A stretch of DNA of 64,000 nucleotides from DP-19 sp036496285 (GTDB taxonomy: Bacteria; Desulfobacterota; Binatia; UTPRO1): the NCBI GenBank assembly GCA_036496285.1, contig DASXLI010000058.1, positions 4,422 through 68,421 on the forward strand. The letters are read 5' to 3'. The stretch's first letter is position 1; each line of letters opens with the position of its first letter. Made by a program: the position numbers and the translations under genes. The notes under the pieces were generated by a model. The model was not told the origin of the DNA. It did not search any database and saw only the letters and a list, made by a program, of their open reading frames with translations. Positions 43,436-52,606 of the stretch are shown here, piece by piece.

Positions 43436-45529
43436 ATGCCGTCTCGCAGAGCCGCGCTGCGCGTTCTCGCCTCGCTCGTCCTCACCGTCGCCGTCTCCGC
43501 CGCCCGCGTCGCATCCGCCGGGCAGATGACGACGTTCGACCTCGGTCCGGTCGGCGCCGCGCTGAACGGCACCTCGGTGATCGTCGCCGCGTCGCTCGAC
43601 AACACCGGCAACAGCGCCGCGTTCCACGTGAGCGTCGCCTCGATCGTGCTGCACGGCGCGGCGCCGACGGATCCGACGGTCTTCCCGGTCGCGGTCGGCG
43701 ACATTCCGAACGGCAAGAGCGCGACGGTGCAGGCGACGTTCGACGCGACCCAGCTCACGCCGGGACAGCGCTACACGCTGGTCGTCGCGGGCACCTACCA
43801 GGCCCAGACGCTCGCGCCCTCGCACGCGCGCTGCCCGGGGACGCAGCCGATCGTCCGGGTCGAGGAGAAGACCTGCAGCGCGACGCCGAACCGGCCCGAG
43901 TTCGTGCGCCAGCGTGTCTGCTGTCTCGAGCCGAACGGCCACACCCATTGCAAGCCGTTCGCGCACTGCCCCGCCAACGTCGGTACCGGCAAGGTACGTC
44001 AGTTCAGCGTGAGCGCCGACGTCGTCATTCCGCTCCTCGCGCCCGGCTCCGCGGATCTCCAGAGCGGCACCGTCGACGCGCAGTCGGTGACGGGCGCGCC
44101 CTTCCCGCCCTTCCCGCCGGCGTTCGAGGACGACGAGGAGAACAGCCCGAACTGGATCGTCCCGACCGGACCGTTCGTCGCCGGCACACCCACCTCCTCC
44201 AATACCGGGGCGCTGCAGGCACCGAGCGAGCAGTTCCGGACGCGCAGCCCGCGCGCTGCCGCCGGCGTGATCACGTTCAACACCAACGACGCGATCGGCA
44301 TCAGCCAGAGCACAGTCGCGGAGCCGAGCGGCGCCTCGGGCGGCGGCGTCATCTTCGTCTCCGCCAACTGGTTCGCGGCCTTCTCCACCGACGGCGGCGC
44401 GACCTACACGAAGCTCGATCCGACCACGATCTTTCCCGCCGACGCCGTCGGCTTCTGCTGCGATCAGGTGGTGCAGTACGTGTCGAGCATCGACCGCTTC
44501 GTGTGGCTGCTGCAGGGCAACGGCATGCGCATCGCGGTCGCGAGCCCGGCCGACGTCATCAGCAGCAACGGCACCGCCTGGACGTACTGGAACCTGACCC
44601 CGGGCCTCTTCGGTCAGCCGGCGGGCACCGGCTTCGACTACCCCGATCTCTCGGTCGGCAACGGCGCGCTCTACATGAGCTGGGACGCGGGCAGCCCGTG
44701 CGGCAACGGGTGCAGCCAGGGCTTCCAGGTCGCGCGCACGTCGCTCGCCGGGCTGCAAGCCGGCGGCTCGATCACGATCGACTTCACGAATCCCACGGAC
44801 AGCCCGATGGCGTGGGGCAGCCACATCACGCAGGACACGCTCGACGAGGTGTTCTGGGCCGGCCACAACAGCAACAGCCAGATGCGCGTCTTCTCGCTCG
44901 CCGAGAGTTCCAACACGTACTTCTGGCGCGACGTCGCCATCGCGAGCTGGGCGAACGACGCACCGGTCTCGAAGACACCCGACGGCCAGGACTGGCTGGC
45001 GAAGAACTTCAACGGCCCGAACGGCAACTCGTTCCCGCGGAACGGCGTCATCGGCGCAACGCGCTCGGGCAGCCAGGTGTGGTTCGGCTGGACCGCCGGC
45101 ACCGACGCCAACTTCCAGCAGCCGCACATCGAGCTCGTCACCCTCGACCGCGGCAACGACTTCGCGCTCCTCTCGCAGCAGCAGATCTGGAACAACGGCT
45201 TCGCCTTCGCCTACCCGGCGCTCGCCACCAACACTTGCACGGGCGAGATCGGCCTCTCGCTCGAGTACGGCGGCGGCGGGAACTACGAGAACCACGCCGT
45301 CGGCTTCTGGGGCGACTTCGTCGTCTATGCCACCACGAGCAGCAATACCGGCACGGCGCGCTTCGGCGACTACGTCACGATCCGCCAGGCACCGGGCCAG
45401 AACGGCGCCTTCTTCGACGCCTTCGGCTACGGCCTGAACAGCGCGCCGCGGCCGCCCGGCCCCGGCTACACCGTCGACGTCCGCCATGTGCAGTTCGGGC
45501 GCGGCGGCTCGTGCCAGGGACCGAGCTAG
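43436..45529 (+). CDS. Exported BNR/sialidase-repeat-like protein with Cys-rich insertion
   Basis: 697-aa secreted protein. A signal peptide (MPSRRAALRVLASLVLTVAVSAARVASA) is followed by an Ig-like beta domain (about residues 25-130). A Cys-cluster follows (CPGTQPIVRVEEKTC, CCLEPNGHTHCKPFAHCP), then a long beta-propeller-like part containing a BNR-type box, FSTDGGATYTKL. The family of propellers includes sialidases, but no catalytic residues can be assigned, so this may be a binding protein. AGGAGGG before ATG 43436 rejects the earlier in-frame ATG at 43388. It converges with a small membrane protein gene. Confidence 0.72.
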   Translation: MPSRRAALRVLASLVLTVAVSAARVASAGQMTTFDLGPVGAALNGTSVIVAASLDNTGNSAAFHVSVASIVLHGAAPTDPTVFPVAVGDIPNGKSATVQATFDATQLTPGQRYTLVVAGTYQAQTLAPSHARCPGTQPIVRVEEKTCSATPNRPEFVRQRVCCLEPNGHTHCKPFAHCPANVGTGKVRQFSVSADVVIPLLAPGSADLQSGTVDAQSVTGAPFPPFPPAFEDDEENSPNWIVPTGPFVAGTPTSSNTGALQAPSEQFRTRSPRAAAGVITFNTNDAIGISQSTVAEPSGASGGGVIFVSANWFAAFSTDGGATYTKLDPTTIFPADAVGFCCDQVVQYVSSIDRFVWLLQGNGMRIAVASPADVISSNGTAWTYWNLTPGLFGQPAGTGFDYPDLSVGNGALYMSWDAGSPCGNGCSQGFQVARTSLAGLQAGGSITIDFTNPTDSPMAWGSHITQDTLDEVFWAGHNSNSQMRVFSLAESSNTYFWRDVAIASWANDAPVSKTPDGQDWLAKNFNGPNGNSFPRNGVIGATRSGSQVWFGWTAGTDANFQQPHIELVTLDRGNDFALLSQQQIWNNGFAFAYPALATNTCTGEIGLSLEYGGGGNYENHAVGFWGDFVVYATTSSNTGTARFGDYVTIRQAPGQNGAFFDAFGYGLNSAPRPPGPGYTVDVRHVQFGRGGSCQGPS

Positions 45530-45541
45530 TACCGGGCTAGC
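45525..45541. terminator. Short inverted repeat holding both stop codons of a convergent pair
   Basis: GCTAG (45525-45529) and CTAGC (45537-45541) around a 7-nt loop. The TAG stops of the plus-strand and minus-strand genes each sit in one arm. Weak as a terminator; listed because two other convergent pairs in the window look similar. Confidence 0.25.
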
Positions 45542-45995
45542 GGACGACGGCGGGATCGAGCCGGCGTCGCCAGCGCCACACGCACGCCATCGTCGCGGGA
45601 CCGAGCGTCAGGCAGACGACGTTGATGAGCGTCTCGTACGCCATCTCGGGAGTGTGCACCGCGTACATGCCGTGCTCGAGATTGTAGAGCACGTCCATCA
45701 GGCCGAGGAACGTGAACGCGCTGCCGGCTGCGACGCCGAACAGCACCGCCTCCGGGCGGCGCCGCAGCAAGCCGAGCGCGCAGAGGATCGCGGTGACTGC
45801 CGCCCACGCGTCGGCGGCGGGAAACGTCCGCTCGAAGACCAGGTAGCAGGGCTCGACCGTCGCCTGCACGAGATCGCTGGTGAAGAACGCGGTCCAGTAC
45901 GCCAACGTTCCCGCGCCGGCGATGAGCAGCAGAACCGCCAGGGCGCTTGCGCTACGCGACGCGTCATCAAGGGGACGATCCCGGGGATCTCGCAT
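45537..45995 (-). CDS. Small four-helix integral membrane protein of unknown family
   Basis: 152 aa with four hydrophobic segments (about residues 17-40, 62-78, 84-104 and 122-142). The sequence includes ILCALGLLRRRPEAVLFGVAAGSAFTFLGLMDVLYNLEHGMY. I do not recognise the family, though it resembles small uncharacterised DUF membrane proteins. The start at 45995 has an AGGAGG site upstream. It diverges from the large lipase-like gene, sharing an AT-richer 139-bp region with a TTGAC-N2-GTCAA palindrome. Confidence 0.6.
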   Translation of the reverse strand: MRDPRDRPLDDASRSASALAVLLLIAGAGTLAYWTAFFTSDLVQATVEPCYLVFERTFPAADAWAAVTAILCALGLLRRRPEAVLFGVAAGSAFTFLGLMDVLYNLEHGMYAVHTPEMAYETLINVVCLTLGPATMACVWRWRRRLDPAVVR

Positions 45996-46061
45996 GTCGT
46001 CGGCCTCCTAGTACCAAAGAGGGAAATACTCCCAGCCTATAGGTAAAACAGGTGATTTTTC

Positions 46062-46073
46062 TTGACACGTCAA
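46062..46073. promoter_or_regulatory. TTGAC-N2-GTCAA palindrome in a divergent promoter region
   Basis: The 12-bp palindrome contains a TTGACA -35-like box for the lipase gene and TTGACG on the other strand. The region 46010-46075 is clearly more AT-rich than its surroundings. No convincing -10 box was found, so this is tentative. Confidence 0.3.
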
Positions 46074-46134
46074 ATGGGGGGAGCGTACCTTTCGGGGGCC
46101 GTCTTTCCAGCTTTTCCCCCAGGAGGATCCCGCG

Positions 46135-49100
46135 ATGTTGCAGACGACCCGCCACTATCGATTGTTGAGCTACGCCGCGCTCGTGACGCTCGTACTCGCT
46201 GCCGTTCCGGCGTTCGCCGGCCCGACCGTCAAGTTCACGCTGCCCCCCGAGAACACGAACCCGACGGTCTTCGGAAGCGTCCCGTTTCCGAGCGACCTCT
46301 ACTTCGATCAGGGCGGGCCGACCGACGGTGACGGCACGCTGCTGAACAACGGCGCCAACATCGGCCTCTCGGCCGACGTCGTCCGCAATACCAACTACAC
46401 CGCGACGGTCGAGCGCGGCCTCGACGTCCTGGACGGCTTCGGCGTCACGACCGGCTGCTTCTTCTTCTTCAGCGGCTCGATCGATCTCGCCTCGCTGCCG
46501 GCGTCGCCGCGCCTTGCGCCCGCCGTCACCGACTCCGTCTTCATGGTGAACCTGAGCGACAACAGCCTCGAGCCGATCGAGCTGAAGGCGAACGTCGACA
46601 CCCGCATCCCGAACACGCTGGCGGTCATCCCGCTCGGCGGCCATCCGCTGAAGCCGCAGACGCAGTACGCCTGCGTGCTCACCACGGCGGTCACCGGCGG
46701 CGGCACGCCGGTCGTCGCAACCGCCGACTTCGTCGCTGCGCGCACGCACGCCTCGGCCAACACCGATGCGAACGACATCTACGGCGATGCGGCCGACACG
46801 GTCGCCGCGATCGGCGGCGCGCCCACGGTCGCCAACATGGCGGGCATGGCCGTCTTCACCACACAGTCCACCCTCGAGTCGCTCCGCCTGGTAGAAACGT
46901 CGGTCCTGCCGAGCCAGCCGATGCCGACGGCCGATTTCAGTGCCACGCAGGTCGTGTTCAAGGACGCTACCGCCAACGACCTGACCGCGCTCTACGGCCT
47001 CACGCCGCACTCGCACCTGAACGCGGTCGCAACCGGCTACTTCAACAGCCCGCGCTTCCAGACCAACGATCCGCAGGGCAACGGCCCGGGAGAGGATCTG
47101 CCCAACACGTCGAACCTCGGGCTGCCGTGCCAGGTCCCATGCGAGCCGAACGACGAGGTCTTCGTCTACACCAGCCCGACGGACAAGACCCCGCTCATCC
47201 AGAACGCGGGCGTCACGATCCCCTTCACGGTGGCGATCCCGGCCGGCGCGCCGCCGGTGAACGGCTGGCCGATCGCGATCAACCAGCACGGCCTCGGCGG
47301 TGACCGCAAGATCGTCGGCGACCTCGCCGAGACCATTGCCGCCGCCGGCTTTGCCAGCATCGGCATCGACGCCGTCGCGCACGGCTACCGCTTCCAGAAC
47401 CCGAACGGCACCGCCGCCGGCCGCTTCCAGCCCGACCACGCGAACGGCTACGGCGGCACCGCGGTGCCCGACGGCTTCGCCGACGGCTCCGTCCTCTTCC
47501 TGCCGATCGGCACCGTCTCCACCCAGCTCGGCTTCTTCAACGGCTTCAGCAACATCGTCGGCACCGGCGACAACTTCCGCCAGACCTGCGCCGATCTCAT
47601 GCAGCTCGTGCGGCTGATCCAGTCGCACAGCATCGACGGCCAGCTCGGCACCAGCATCGACGCGAACAACATCTTCTACATCGGCCACTCGCTCGGCGGC
47701 ATCATGGGCTCCTGTCTCGCGGCCTTCCAGCCCGACATCAAAGCGTACGTCCTGAACGCGACGGGCGGCGGCCTCACCAACAAGCTGCTGCTCAACTCGT
47801 CGATCGGCGCCGGCGCGCTCTCCAGCCTCGACACCATCTTCGGGCTCGACCCGGCCAATGTCGCCGACAAGTTCGGGGTGTTCACTAACCTCACGCAGAC
47901 CATGCTCGACCACGGCGACCCCGAGGCCGAGGCCGAGGCCTGGATCAAGAGCCCGGTAGTCGGCGGGCCGCGCAACCTCATGCAGATCAGCGACGACTCC
48001 GATGAGGTCGTGCCGAACCAGGCGAACGAGGCCGTCGGCCTCGCGGCGGGCCTGCAGATCTTCGATCCGTTCCTGCAGAACCTCCTGCTCGCGCCCGAGA
48101 GTCTCACCGTCGCCGGCACCACCGGGACGATCAGCGGCAACGGCCCGAGCGGTGTCACCGCCTTCTACCTGCAGCAGGGCCCGGCCGCACACGCCTCCAC
48201 CGTGACGCCGTTCCTGAGCTCGCTCTCGTTCGTCCCGGGCCACGCGATCGTGTCCGAGTGGCCGAACGCCTTCCCCACCTACGACCGCAGCGTCCGCATC
48301 CAGAACGCGTTCGTGCTGCCGAACATCCTCGCCTGGTGGCAGGACATCGTGCAGAACGGCACCCCGGGCACGTTCGACTACACCACCCCGCCCAACTTCA
48401 ACCCGCTCGACACCACCCAGGTCGCAAGCGGCCCGTCGAGCCACACGTTCTTCGATCGCACGATCAACGCGGGCGGCGCGGTCTCGTATCAGGAGCCGAC
48501 GTCCGACGTCACCGTGTCGTTCGCCTCCAACAGCGTGGCGTCGCGGGTCAGCGCCGACCGCTCGGTCCTCGGGGCAACCGCCGTCGCCGCGAGCAGCGAC
48601 ATGCCGCCGGGCGTGGGCGTCCTCTCGACCGGCATCCTGCCGTTCTTCACCACCGTGCAGAAGAGCCCGGAAGGCGTGTTCAGCGCCGACCTCAGCATCG
48701 ACTACACGACCGCCGAGCTCGCCCGCGCCGGCATTCCCGACGGCTCGGCGACCGAAGCCGGCCTGCAGATCGCCCGTGTCGGTGGCCCCGGCACCTGCCT
48801 GATCGGCGGCGCGGCGTGCGCCAACAGCGCAACGTGCGGCGCCAATGGCCCGTGCGTCGAGCTGCTGCCGACGACGGTCGACACCTTGAACAAGACGGTG
48901 AGCACGACGGGCCTCACGGACTTCTCGATCTTCGCCGTCGTCAACCCGACCGACTACGCCCCGGCCCTGCAGATCCCCGGCCAGGGCAAGCAGACCATCG
49001 AGTGCGCGCTCGAGTGGCTCATGTCGAACGCCACGAATCCCCCCGTCGTCGACAAGTTCGGCAACTCATCGTTCAAGCAGTCGTGCACCGACGGCGACCC

Positions 49101-49500
49101 GTCGTGCGACTTCGACAACGTCCCCGGGCAGTGCACGTTCCAGATGGCGCTGTGCGTGAACATGGTCGATACGCGCCTGCCGGCGTGCAGCAGCGACACC
49201 ATCAACGCGATCGAGGTCCTGAAGCCGTCGGCGAAGGACGCGATCAACGTCAACAAGCCCGGCGATGGCGCGATCCGCGCCGCTCTCCTCGGCACGTTCG
49301 ACGCCGATGGTCCGATCCTGATCCCGGACTCGCGCGACAACGACTGTGCGCTCTTCAACCTGACCGTGCCGATGAAGGTCGGCCCGATGGGACCGAAGAG
49401 CACGCGCAAGACGATCAAGGTCCGGGCGACGTACTCCGTCTCCACCAAACCCAAGGCCCAGAAGGATGCCGACGTGCTGAAGCTGACCTGCAACCCCTGA
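46135..49500 (+). CDS. Very large secreted lipase-like alpha/beta hydrolase
   Basis: 1121-aa exported protein. A Sec signal peptide (AALVTLVLAAVPAFA) and a beta-rich N-terminal region (TVFGSVPFPSDLYFDQGG, VPLGG-like motifs) recall the lipase_N-type domain of surface lipases such as VolA. The hydrolase domain has an oxyanion region, INQHGLGGDRK, and the nucleophile elbow FYIGHSLGGIMGS with S519. A possible acid and histidine follow in SDDSDEVVPNQ and later. The C-terminal 250 residues are Cys-containing and not recognised. It probably hydrolyses extracellular lipids or esters. AGGAGG precedes the ATG and a strong terminator follows. Confidence 0.82.
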   Translation: MLQTTRHYRLLSYAALVTLVLAAVPAFAGPTVKFTLPPENTNPTVFGSVPFPSDLYFDQGGPTDGDGTLLNNGANIGLSADVVRNTNYTATVERGLDVLDGFGVTTGCFFFFSGSIDLASLPASPRLAPAVTDSVFMVNLSDNSLEPIELKANVDTRIPNTLAVIPLGGHPLKPQTQYACVLTTAVTGGGTPVVATADFVAARTHASANTDANDIYGDAADTVAAIGGAPTVANMAGMAVFTTQSTLESLRLVETSVLPSQPMPTADFSATQVVFKDATANDLTALYGLTPHSHLNAVATGYFNSPRFQTNDPQGNGPGEDLPNTSNLGLPCQVPCEPNDEVFVYTSPTDKTPLIQNAGVTIPFTVAIPAGAPPVNGWPIAINQHGLGGDRKIVGDLAETIAAAGFASIGIDAVAHGYRFQNPNGTAAGRFQPDHANGYGGTAVPDGFADGSVLFLPIGTVSTQLGFFNGFSNIVGTGDNFRQTCADLMQLVRLIQSHSIDGQLGTSIDANNIFYIGHSLGGIMGSCLAAFQPDIKAYVLNATGGGLTNKLLLNSSIGAGALSSLDTIFGLDPANVADKFGVFTNLTQTMLDHGDPEAEAEAWIKSPVVGGPRNLMQISDDSDEVVPNQANEAVGLAAGLQIFDPFLQNLLLAPESLTVAGTTGTISGNGPSGVTAFYLQQGPAAHASTVTPFLSSLSFVPGHAIVSEWPNAFPTYDRSVRIQNAFVLPNILAWWQDIVQNGTPGTFDYTTPPNFNPLDTTQVASGPSSHTFFDRTINAGGAVSYQEPTSDVTVSFASNSVASRVSADRSVLGATAVAASSDMPPGVGVLSTGILPFFTTVQKSPEGVFSADLSIDYTTAELARAGIPDGSATEAGLQIARVGGPGTCLIGGAACANSATCGANGPCVELLPTTVDTLNKTVSTTGLTDFSIFAVVNPTDYAPALQIPGQGKQTIECALEWLMSNATNPPVVDKFGNSSFKQSCTDGDPSCDFDNVPGQCTFQMALCVNMVDTRLPACSSDTINAIEVLKPSAKDAINVNKPGDGAIRAALLGTFDADGPILIPDSRDNDCALFNLTVPMKVGPMGPKSTRKTIKVRATYSVSTKPKAQKDADVLKLTCNP

Positions 49501-49575
49501 GCAGGCCCCCCACGGGCGCAGCGGACCTCCCCCCACTGCACCCGATCCAGCGTCGCGGCGTGCCGCGCGACGCTC

Positions 49576-49620
49576 CGCGAGCGCCCCGGCATCTCCGTGC
49601 CGGGGCGCTCGCGTGCTTTT
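49576..49620 (+). terminator. Strong intrinsic terminator after the lipase-like gene
   Basis: CGCGAGCGCCCCGGCA (49576-49591), TCTCCG loop, TGCCGGGGCGCTCGCG (49598-49613): a perfect 16-bp stem, followed by GCTTTT. The clearest terminator in the window. Confidence 0.85.
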
Positions 49621-49653
49621 GGCCTCCGGCGAGCGCCCGGCGCGAGCGCGTGC

Positions 49654-49659
49654 TAGGCT
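49654..49659 (+). promoter_or_regulatory. -10-like TAGGCT upstream of the dehydrogenase operon
   Basis: TAGGCT lies 8 nt before an out-of-frame ATG (49668) that opens a 12-codon ORF, and 22 nt before the dehydrogenase ATG. No good -35 box was found at the right distance. Confidence 0.3.
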
Positions 49660-49681
49660 CCGCCGGCATGCACGGGGCGGC

Positions 49682-50701
49682 ATGGCGGATATGGCGCATC
49701 GGGTAGCGCTGCTCGCCGGCGACGGCATCGGCCCCGAGGTCGCCGCGGCGGCGCGCGCCGTCGTGGACGCCACCGGCGTCGCGCTCACCTGGATCGAGCA
49801 GCAGGCCGGGCAGCCCGCCATCGAGCGCACCGGCGATCCCCTTCCCCCGGCGGTGCTCGACGCGATCCGCGACACCGGCGTCGCGCTCAAGGGTCCGGTC
49901 ACGACCCCGATCGGCAGCGGCTTCGCCAGCGTGAACGTGCGCCTGCGGAAGGCGCTCGATCTCTACGCCAGCGTGCGCCCGGTGCGCACCCTGCCCGGCG
50001 TCGCGAGCCGCTACGACGGCGTCGACCTCGTGATCGTGCGCGAGAACACCGAGGGCCTCTACTCCGGTCTCGAGCACGAGGTCGTGCCCGGCGTCGTCGA
50101 GACCCTGAAAGTGGTGACGGAGGCGGCGTGCATGCGCATCGCGGAGTACGCGTTCATGCTGGCGCGCCGCGACGGCCGGCGGAAGGTGTCGGCGGCGCAC
50201 AAGGCGTCGATCATGAAGCTGACCGACGGCCTCTTCCTCGAGTGCTGCCGGCGCGTCGCCGCGCGTCACCCGGAGATCGCCTACGAGGAGGTGATCATCG
50301 ACACCCTGTGCATGCAGCTCGCGCTCGAGCCGCGCGCGTTCGACGTCGTGCTGCTCGAGAATCTCTACGGCGACATCGTCTCCGATCTCGCCTCCGGCCT
50401 GGTGGGCGGCCTCGGCATGGTGCCGGGGGCGAACGTCGGCGCCACGGCAGCCGTTTTCGAGGCCGTGCACGGCAGCGCCCCGGACATCGCGGGCAAGAAC
50501 GTCGCCAACCCGATCGCGCTCATCCTCTCGGCGGCGCTGATGCTGCGCCACCTCGGCGAGCACACGGCGGGCGGCCGCATCGTGACGGCGGTCGAGGACG
50601 TGCTGCGCGACGGCCGCGTCCGCACGCGCGACCTCGGCGGCAGCGCCGGCACGACCGACGTGCGCGACGCCGTCGTCGCCGGCGTGCGGGCCAGCGCATG
50701 A
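49682..50701 (+). CDS. Isocitrate/isopropylmalate dehydrogenase family protein (copy 1)
   Basis: 339-aa NAD(P)-dependent beta-decarboxylating dehydrogenase. Family features are complete: VALLAGDGIGPEV, substrate-binding SVNVRLRK, IVRENTEGLYSGLEHEV (catalytic Tyr), AAHKASIMKLTDGLF (catalytic Lys) and NLYGDIVSDLASGLVGGLG (metal-binding Asp). The S-x-N-V-x-L-R and ENTEG-x-Y patterns resemble mitochondrial-type NAD-isocitrate dehydrogenase more than LeuB, although isohomocitrate-type substrates are possible. It is translationally coupled (ATGA) to a close paralogue. Aconitase lies 4 kb downstream. A second in-frame ATG is at 49691. Confidence 0.87.
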   Translation: MADMAHRVALLAGDGIGPEVAAAARAVVDATGVALTWIEQQAGQPAIERTGDPLPPAVLDAIRDTGVALKGPVTTPIGSGFASVNVRLRKALDLYASVRPVRTLPGVASRYDGVDLVIVRENTEGLYSGLEHEVVPGVVETLKVVTEAACMRIAEYAFMLARRDGRRKVSAAHKASIMKLTDGLFLECCRRVAARHPEIAYEEVIIDTLCMQLALEPRAFDVVLLENLYGDIVSDLASGLVGGLGMVPGANVGATAAVFEAVHGSAPDIAGKNVANPIALILSAALMLRHLGEHTAGGRIVTAVEDVLRDGRVRTRDLGGSAGTTDVRDAVVAGVRASA

Positions 50702-51738
50702 CGGGTTCCACCGCGGCCGAGCCGGTGCGCACCGTCGCGCTCGTCCCGGGCGACGGGATCGGGCCCGAGGTGTGCGAGGCGACGGTGCGCATCCTCGAGG
50801 CCGCCAGCGTGCCGCTCCGCTGGGAGCGCGTCGAGGCCGGGCGCGAGGCGGCGGCACGTTACGGCACGCCCCTGCCCCCCGAGACCCTCGCCGCGATCCG
50901 CACGCATCGCGTGGCGCTGAAGACCCGACTCGCGGCCCCGCTCGGAGGGGCGTTCGAGAGCCCGAACGTCACGCTGCGGAAGGTTCTCGATCTCTACGCC
51001 AACGTCCGCCCGGTACGGAATTTCCCGGGACGCGCGAGCCGCTACCCCGATCTCGATCTGCTGATCGTGCGCGAGAACACCGAGGGCGAGTACGCGGGCC
51101 TCGAGCATCAGGTCGTCCCCGGCGTGGTCGAGAGCATCAAGGTGACGACCCGGCGCGCCTCGACGCGCATCGCGCGCTTCGCCTTCGCGCTCGCCGCGCG
51201 CGAGGGCCGGCGCAAGATCACCGCCGTCCACAAAGCGAACATCATGAAGCGCGCCGACGGACTCTTCCTCGAGTGCTGCCGCGCCGTCGCGGCCGAGCAC
51301 CCCGCGATCGCCTACCAGGAGCTGATCGTCGACAACACCTGCATGCAGCTCGTGATGAACCCGTATCAGTTCGACGTGCTGCTGACGCCGAACTTCTACG
51401 GCGACCTGATCTCCGACCTCTGCGCCGGCCTGGCAGGGGGGCTCGGGATCGTCCCGGGGGCCAACTTCGGCGACGACATCGCCGTCTACGAGGCGATCCA
51501 CGGTGAAGCGCCCGATCTCGTCGGCAAGGATCTTGCCAATCCGCTGACGCTGCTGGTCTCGGCGCTCTTCATGCTGCGCCAGCTCGGCCTCGGCGCCCAC
51601 GCCGACCGCATCACCACCGCGACCGCGGCCGTGCTCGGCGACCGCGCGCACGTCACCCGCGACCTCGGCGGAACCGCCACCACGAGCGCGATGACCGACG
51701 CGATCATCGCGGCCTTGCCCGCCGCGCCGCGCGATTGA
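50698..51738 (+). CDS. Isocitrate/isopropylmalate dehydrogenase family protein (copy 2)
   Basis: 346-aa paralogue of the preceding gene. It keeps VALVPGDGIGPEV, SPNVTLRK, IVRENTEGEYAGLEHQV, AVHKANIMKRADGLF, NFYGDLISDLCAGLAGGLG and EAIHGEAPDLVGKDLANP, so it also looks catalytically complete. The main changes from copy 1 are LY to EY in the active-site box, SV to SP in the substrate loop, and LTD to RAD after the lysine. Tandem, ATGA-coupled copies suggest a hetero-oligomer, as in mitochondrial NAD-IDH, or two related 2-oxoacid pathways. The next gene begins with an overlapping TTG. Confidence 0.87.
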   Translation: MTGSTAAEPVRTVALVPGDGIGPEVCEATVRILEAASVPLRWERVEAGREAAARYGTPLPPETLAAIRTHRVALKTRLAAPLGGAFESPNVTLRKVLDLYANVRPVRNFPGRASRYPDLDLLIVRENTEGEYAGLEHQVVPGVVESIKVTTRRASTRIARFAFALAAREGRRKITAVHKANIMKRADGLFLECCRAVAAEHPAIAYQELIVDNTCMQLVMNPYQFDVLLTPNFYGDLISDLCAGLAGGLGIVPGANFGDDIAVYEAIHGEAPDLVGKDLANPLTLLVSALFMLRQLGLGAHADRITTATAAVLGDRAHVTRDLGGTATTSAMTDAIIAALPAAPRD

Positions 51739-52544
51739 CGGCCACGGGCGCCGCACGCCACACCCGGCGCAGGTACGTGCGCCTCGCCGCGCTCGCCCTC
51801 CTGCTCGGAGCCGCGTGCCAGCGCCCCGCGCCGGTCGTCGTGATCGCGCACCGGGGCGAGCACCTGCATCATCCCGAGAACACAGTGCCGGCGATCGCGG
51901 CCGCGTTCGACCTGGGCGCCGACTACGTCGAGGTCGACGTCCGCACGAGCGCGGACGGCGAGCTGGTGCTGAGCCACGATGCCACCGTCGAGCGCTGCAC
52001 CACGGGACACGGCCTCGTCGCCAAGATGACGCTGGCCGACCTGCGCGCCCTCGACGCCGGCGTCAAGCTCGCGCCCGAGTTCAGCGGAACGAAGATCCCG
52101 ACGTTCGACGAGGCGCTCGAGGCGGCGCACAGCCGCGGTGGCCTCTACGTCCACGTCAAAGCGGCGGCCGCGGCCGACCTCGTCGACCGCATCGAGGCAC
52201 AGGGCATGGTGAGCCGCGTGGTGATCTACTCCGACATCGGGTTCGAGCTGCGGCGATTGAACCCGGATCTCACCATCCTGCCGGAGGCGACGAGCGTCGA
52301 AGGGGCGCAGAAGGTCATCGCGCTCCTCCAGCCGAGGATCCTCGCGTTCAGCGCCCGCGACTTCACCCCCGACGTCATCGCCGTCGCCAAGCAGGCCGGC
52401 CTCGCGATGTACGTCGACCGGCTGGGAGCGGACGACGGCGTCGAGGGTTGGCGGACGGCGCTCGCCGCCGGCGCGGCCGGCATCCAGACGGACCATCCCG
52501 GCGAGCTGGTGGCGTTCCTGCATGCGGCCGGGCGCCACCGCTGA
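51735..52544 (+). CDS. Glycerophosphodiester phosphodiesterase lipoprotein
   Basis: 269-aa GDPD-family phosphodiesterase, which releases glycerol-3-phosphate from lipid head-group diesters. Catalytic motifs are present: VIAHRGEHLHHPENT (H39-R40, and the Glu of PENT), YVEVDVRTSADGELVLSHDATVERCTTG and YVHVKA. The N-terminus RLAALALLLGAAC is a lipoprotein signal. The start is probably TTG 51735, overlapping the stop of the dehydrogenase (TTGA). A GTG at 51777 would shorten the signal. It acts in the periplasm or on the outer membrane. Confidence 0.85.
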   Translation: MTATGAARHTRRRYVRLAALALLLGAACQRPAPVVVIAHRGEHLHHPENTVPAIAAAFDLGADYVEVDVRTSADGELVLSHDATVERCTTGHGLVAKMTLADLRALDAGVKLAPEFSGTKIPTFDEALEAAHSRGGLYVHVKAAAAADLVDRIEAQGMVSRVVIYSDIGFELRRLNPDLTILPEATSVEGAQKVIALLQPRILAFSARDFTPDVIAVAKQAGLAMYVDRLGADDGVEGWRTALAAGAAGIQTDHPGELVAFLHAAGRHR

Positions 52545-52556
52545 CGCCCTCCACGA

Positions 52557-52585
52557 TTGACGGCCCGCCCGTGGCTCTGTACGAA
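52557..52585 (+). promoter_or_regulatory. Candidate promoter of the exported 212-aa protein gene
   Basis: TTGACG (52557-52562), 17-nt spacer, TACGAA (52580-52585). A normal leader with AAGGAGA follows before ATG 52607, so this is a leadered start. Confidence 0.4.
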
Positions 52586-52606
52586 GCAGCCGTAAGGAGA
52601 ACCCCC

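Noticed and set aside
42305..45487. Open frame of 1060 codons opposite DUF2333 and the BNR-like protein
   Set aside because: Antisense shadow; no motif, and it crosses two well-supported genes with signal sequences.
45996..46134. Riboswitch in the AT-richer leader of the lipase-like gene
   Set aside because: I could not fold a conserved aptamer core; only a short palindrome and a ribosome binding site are supported.
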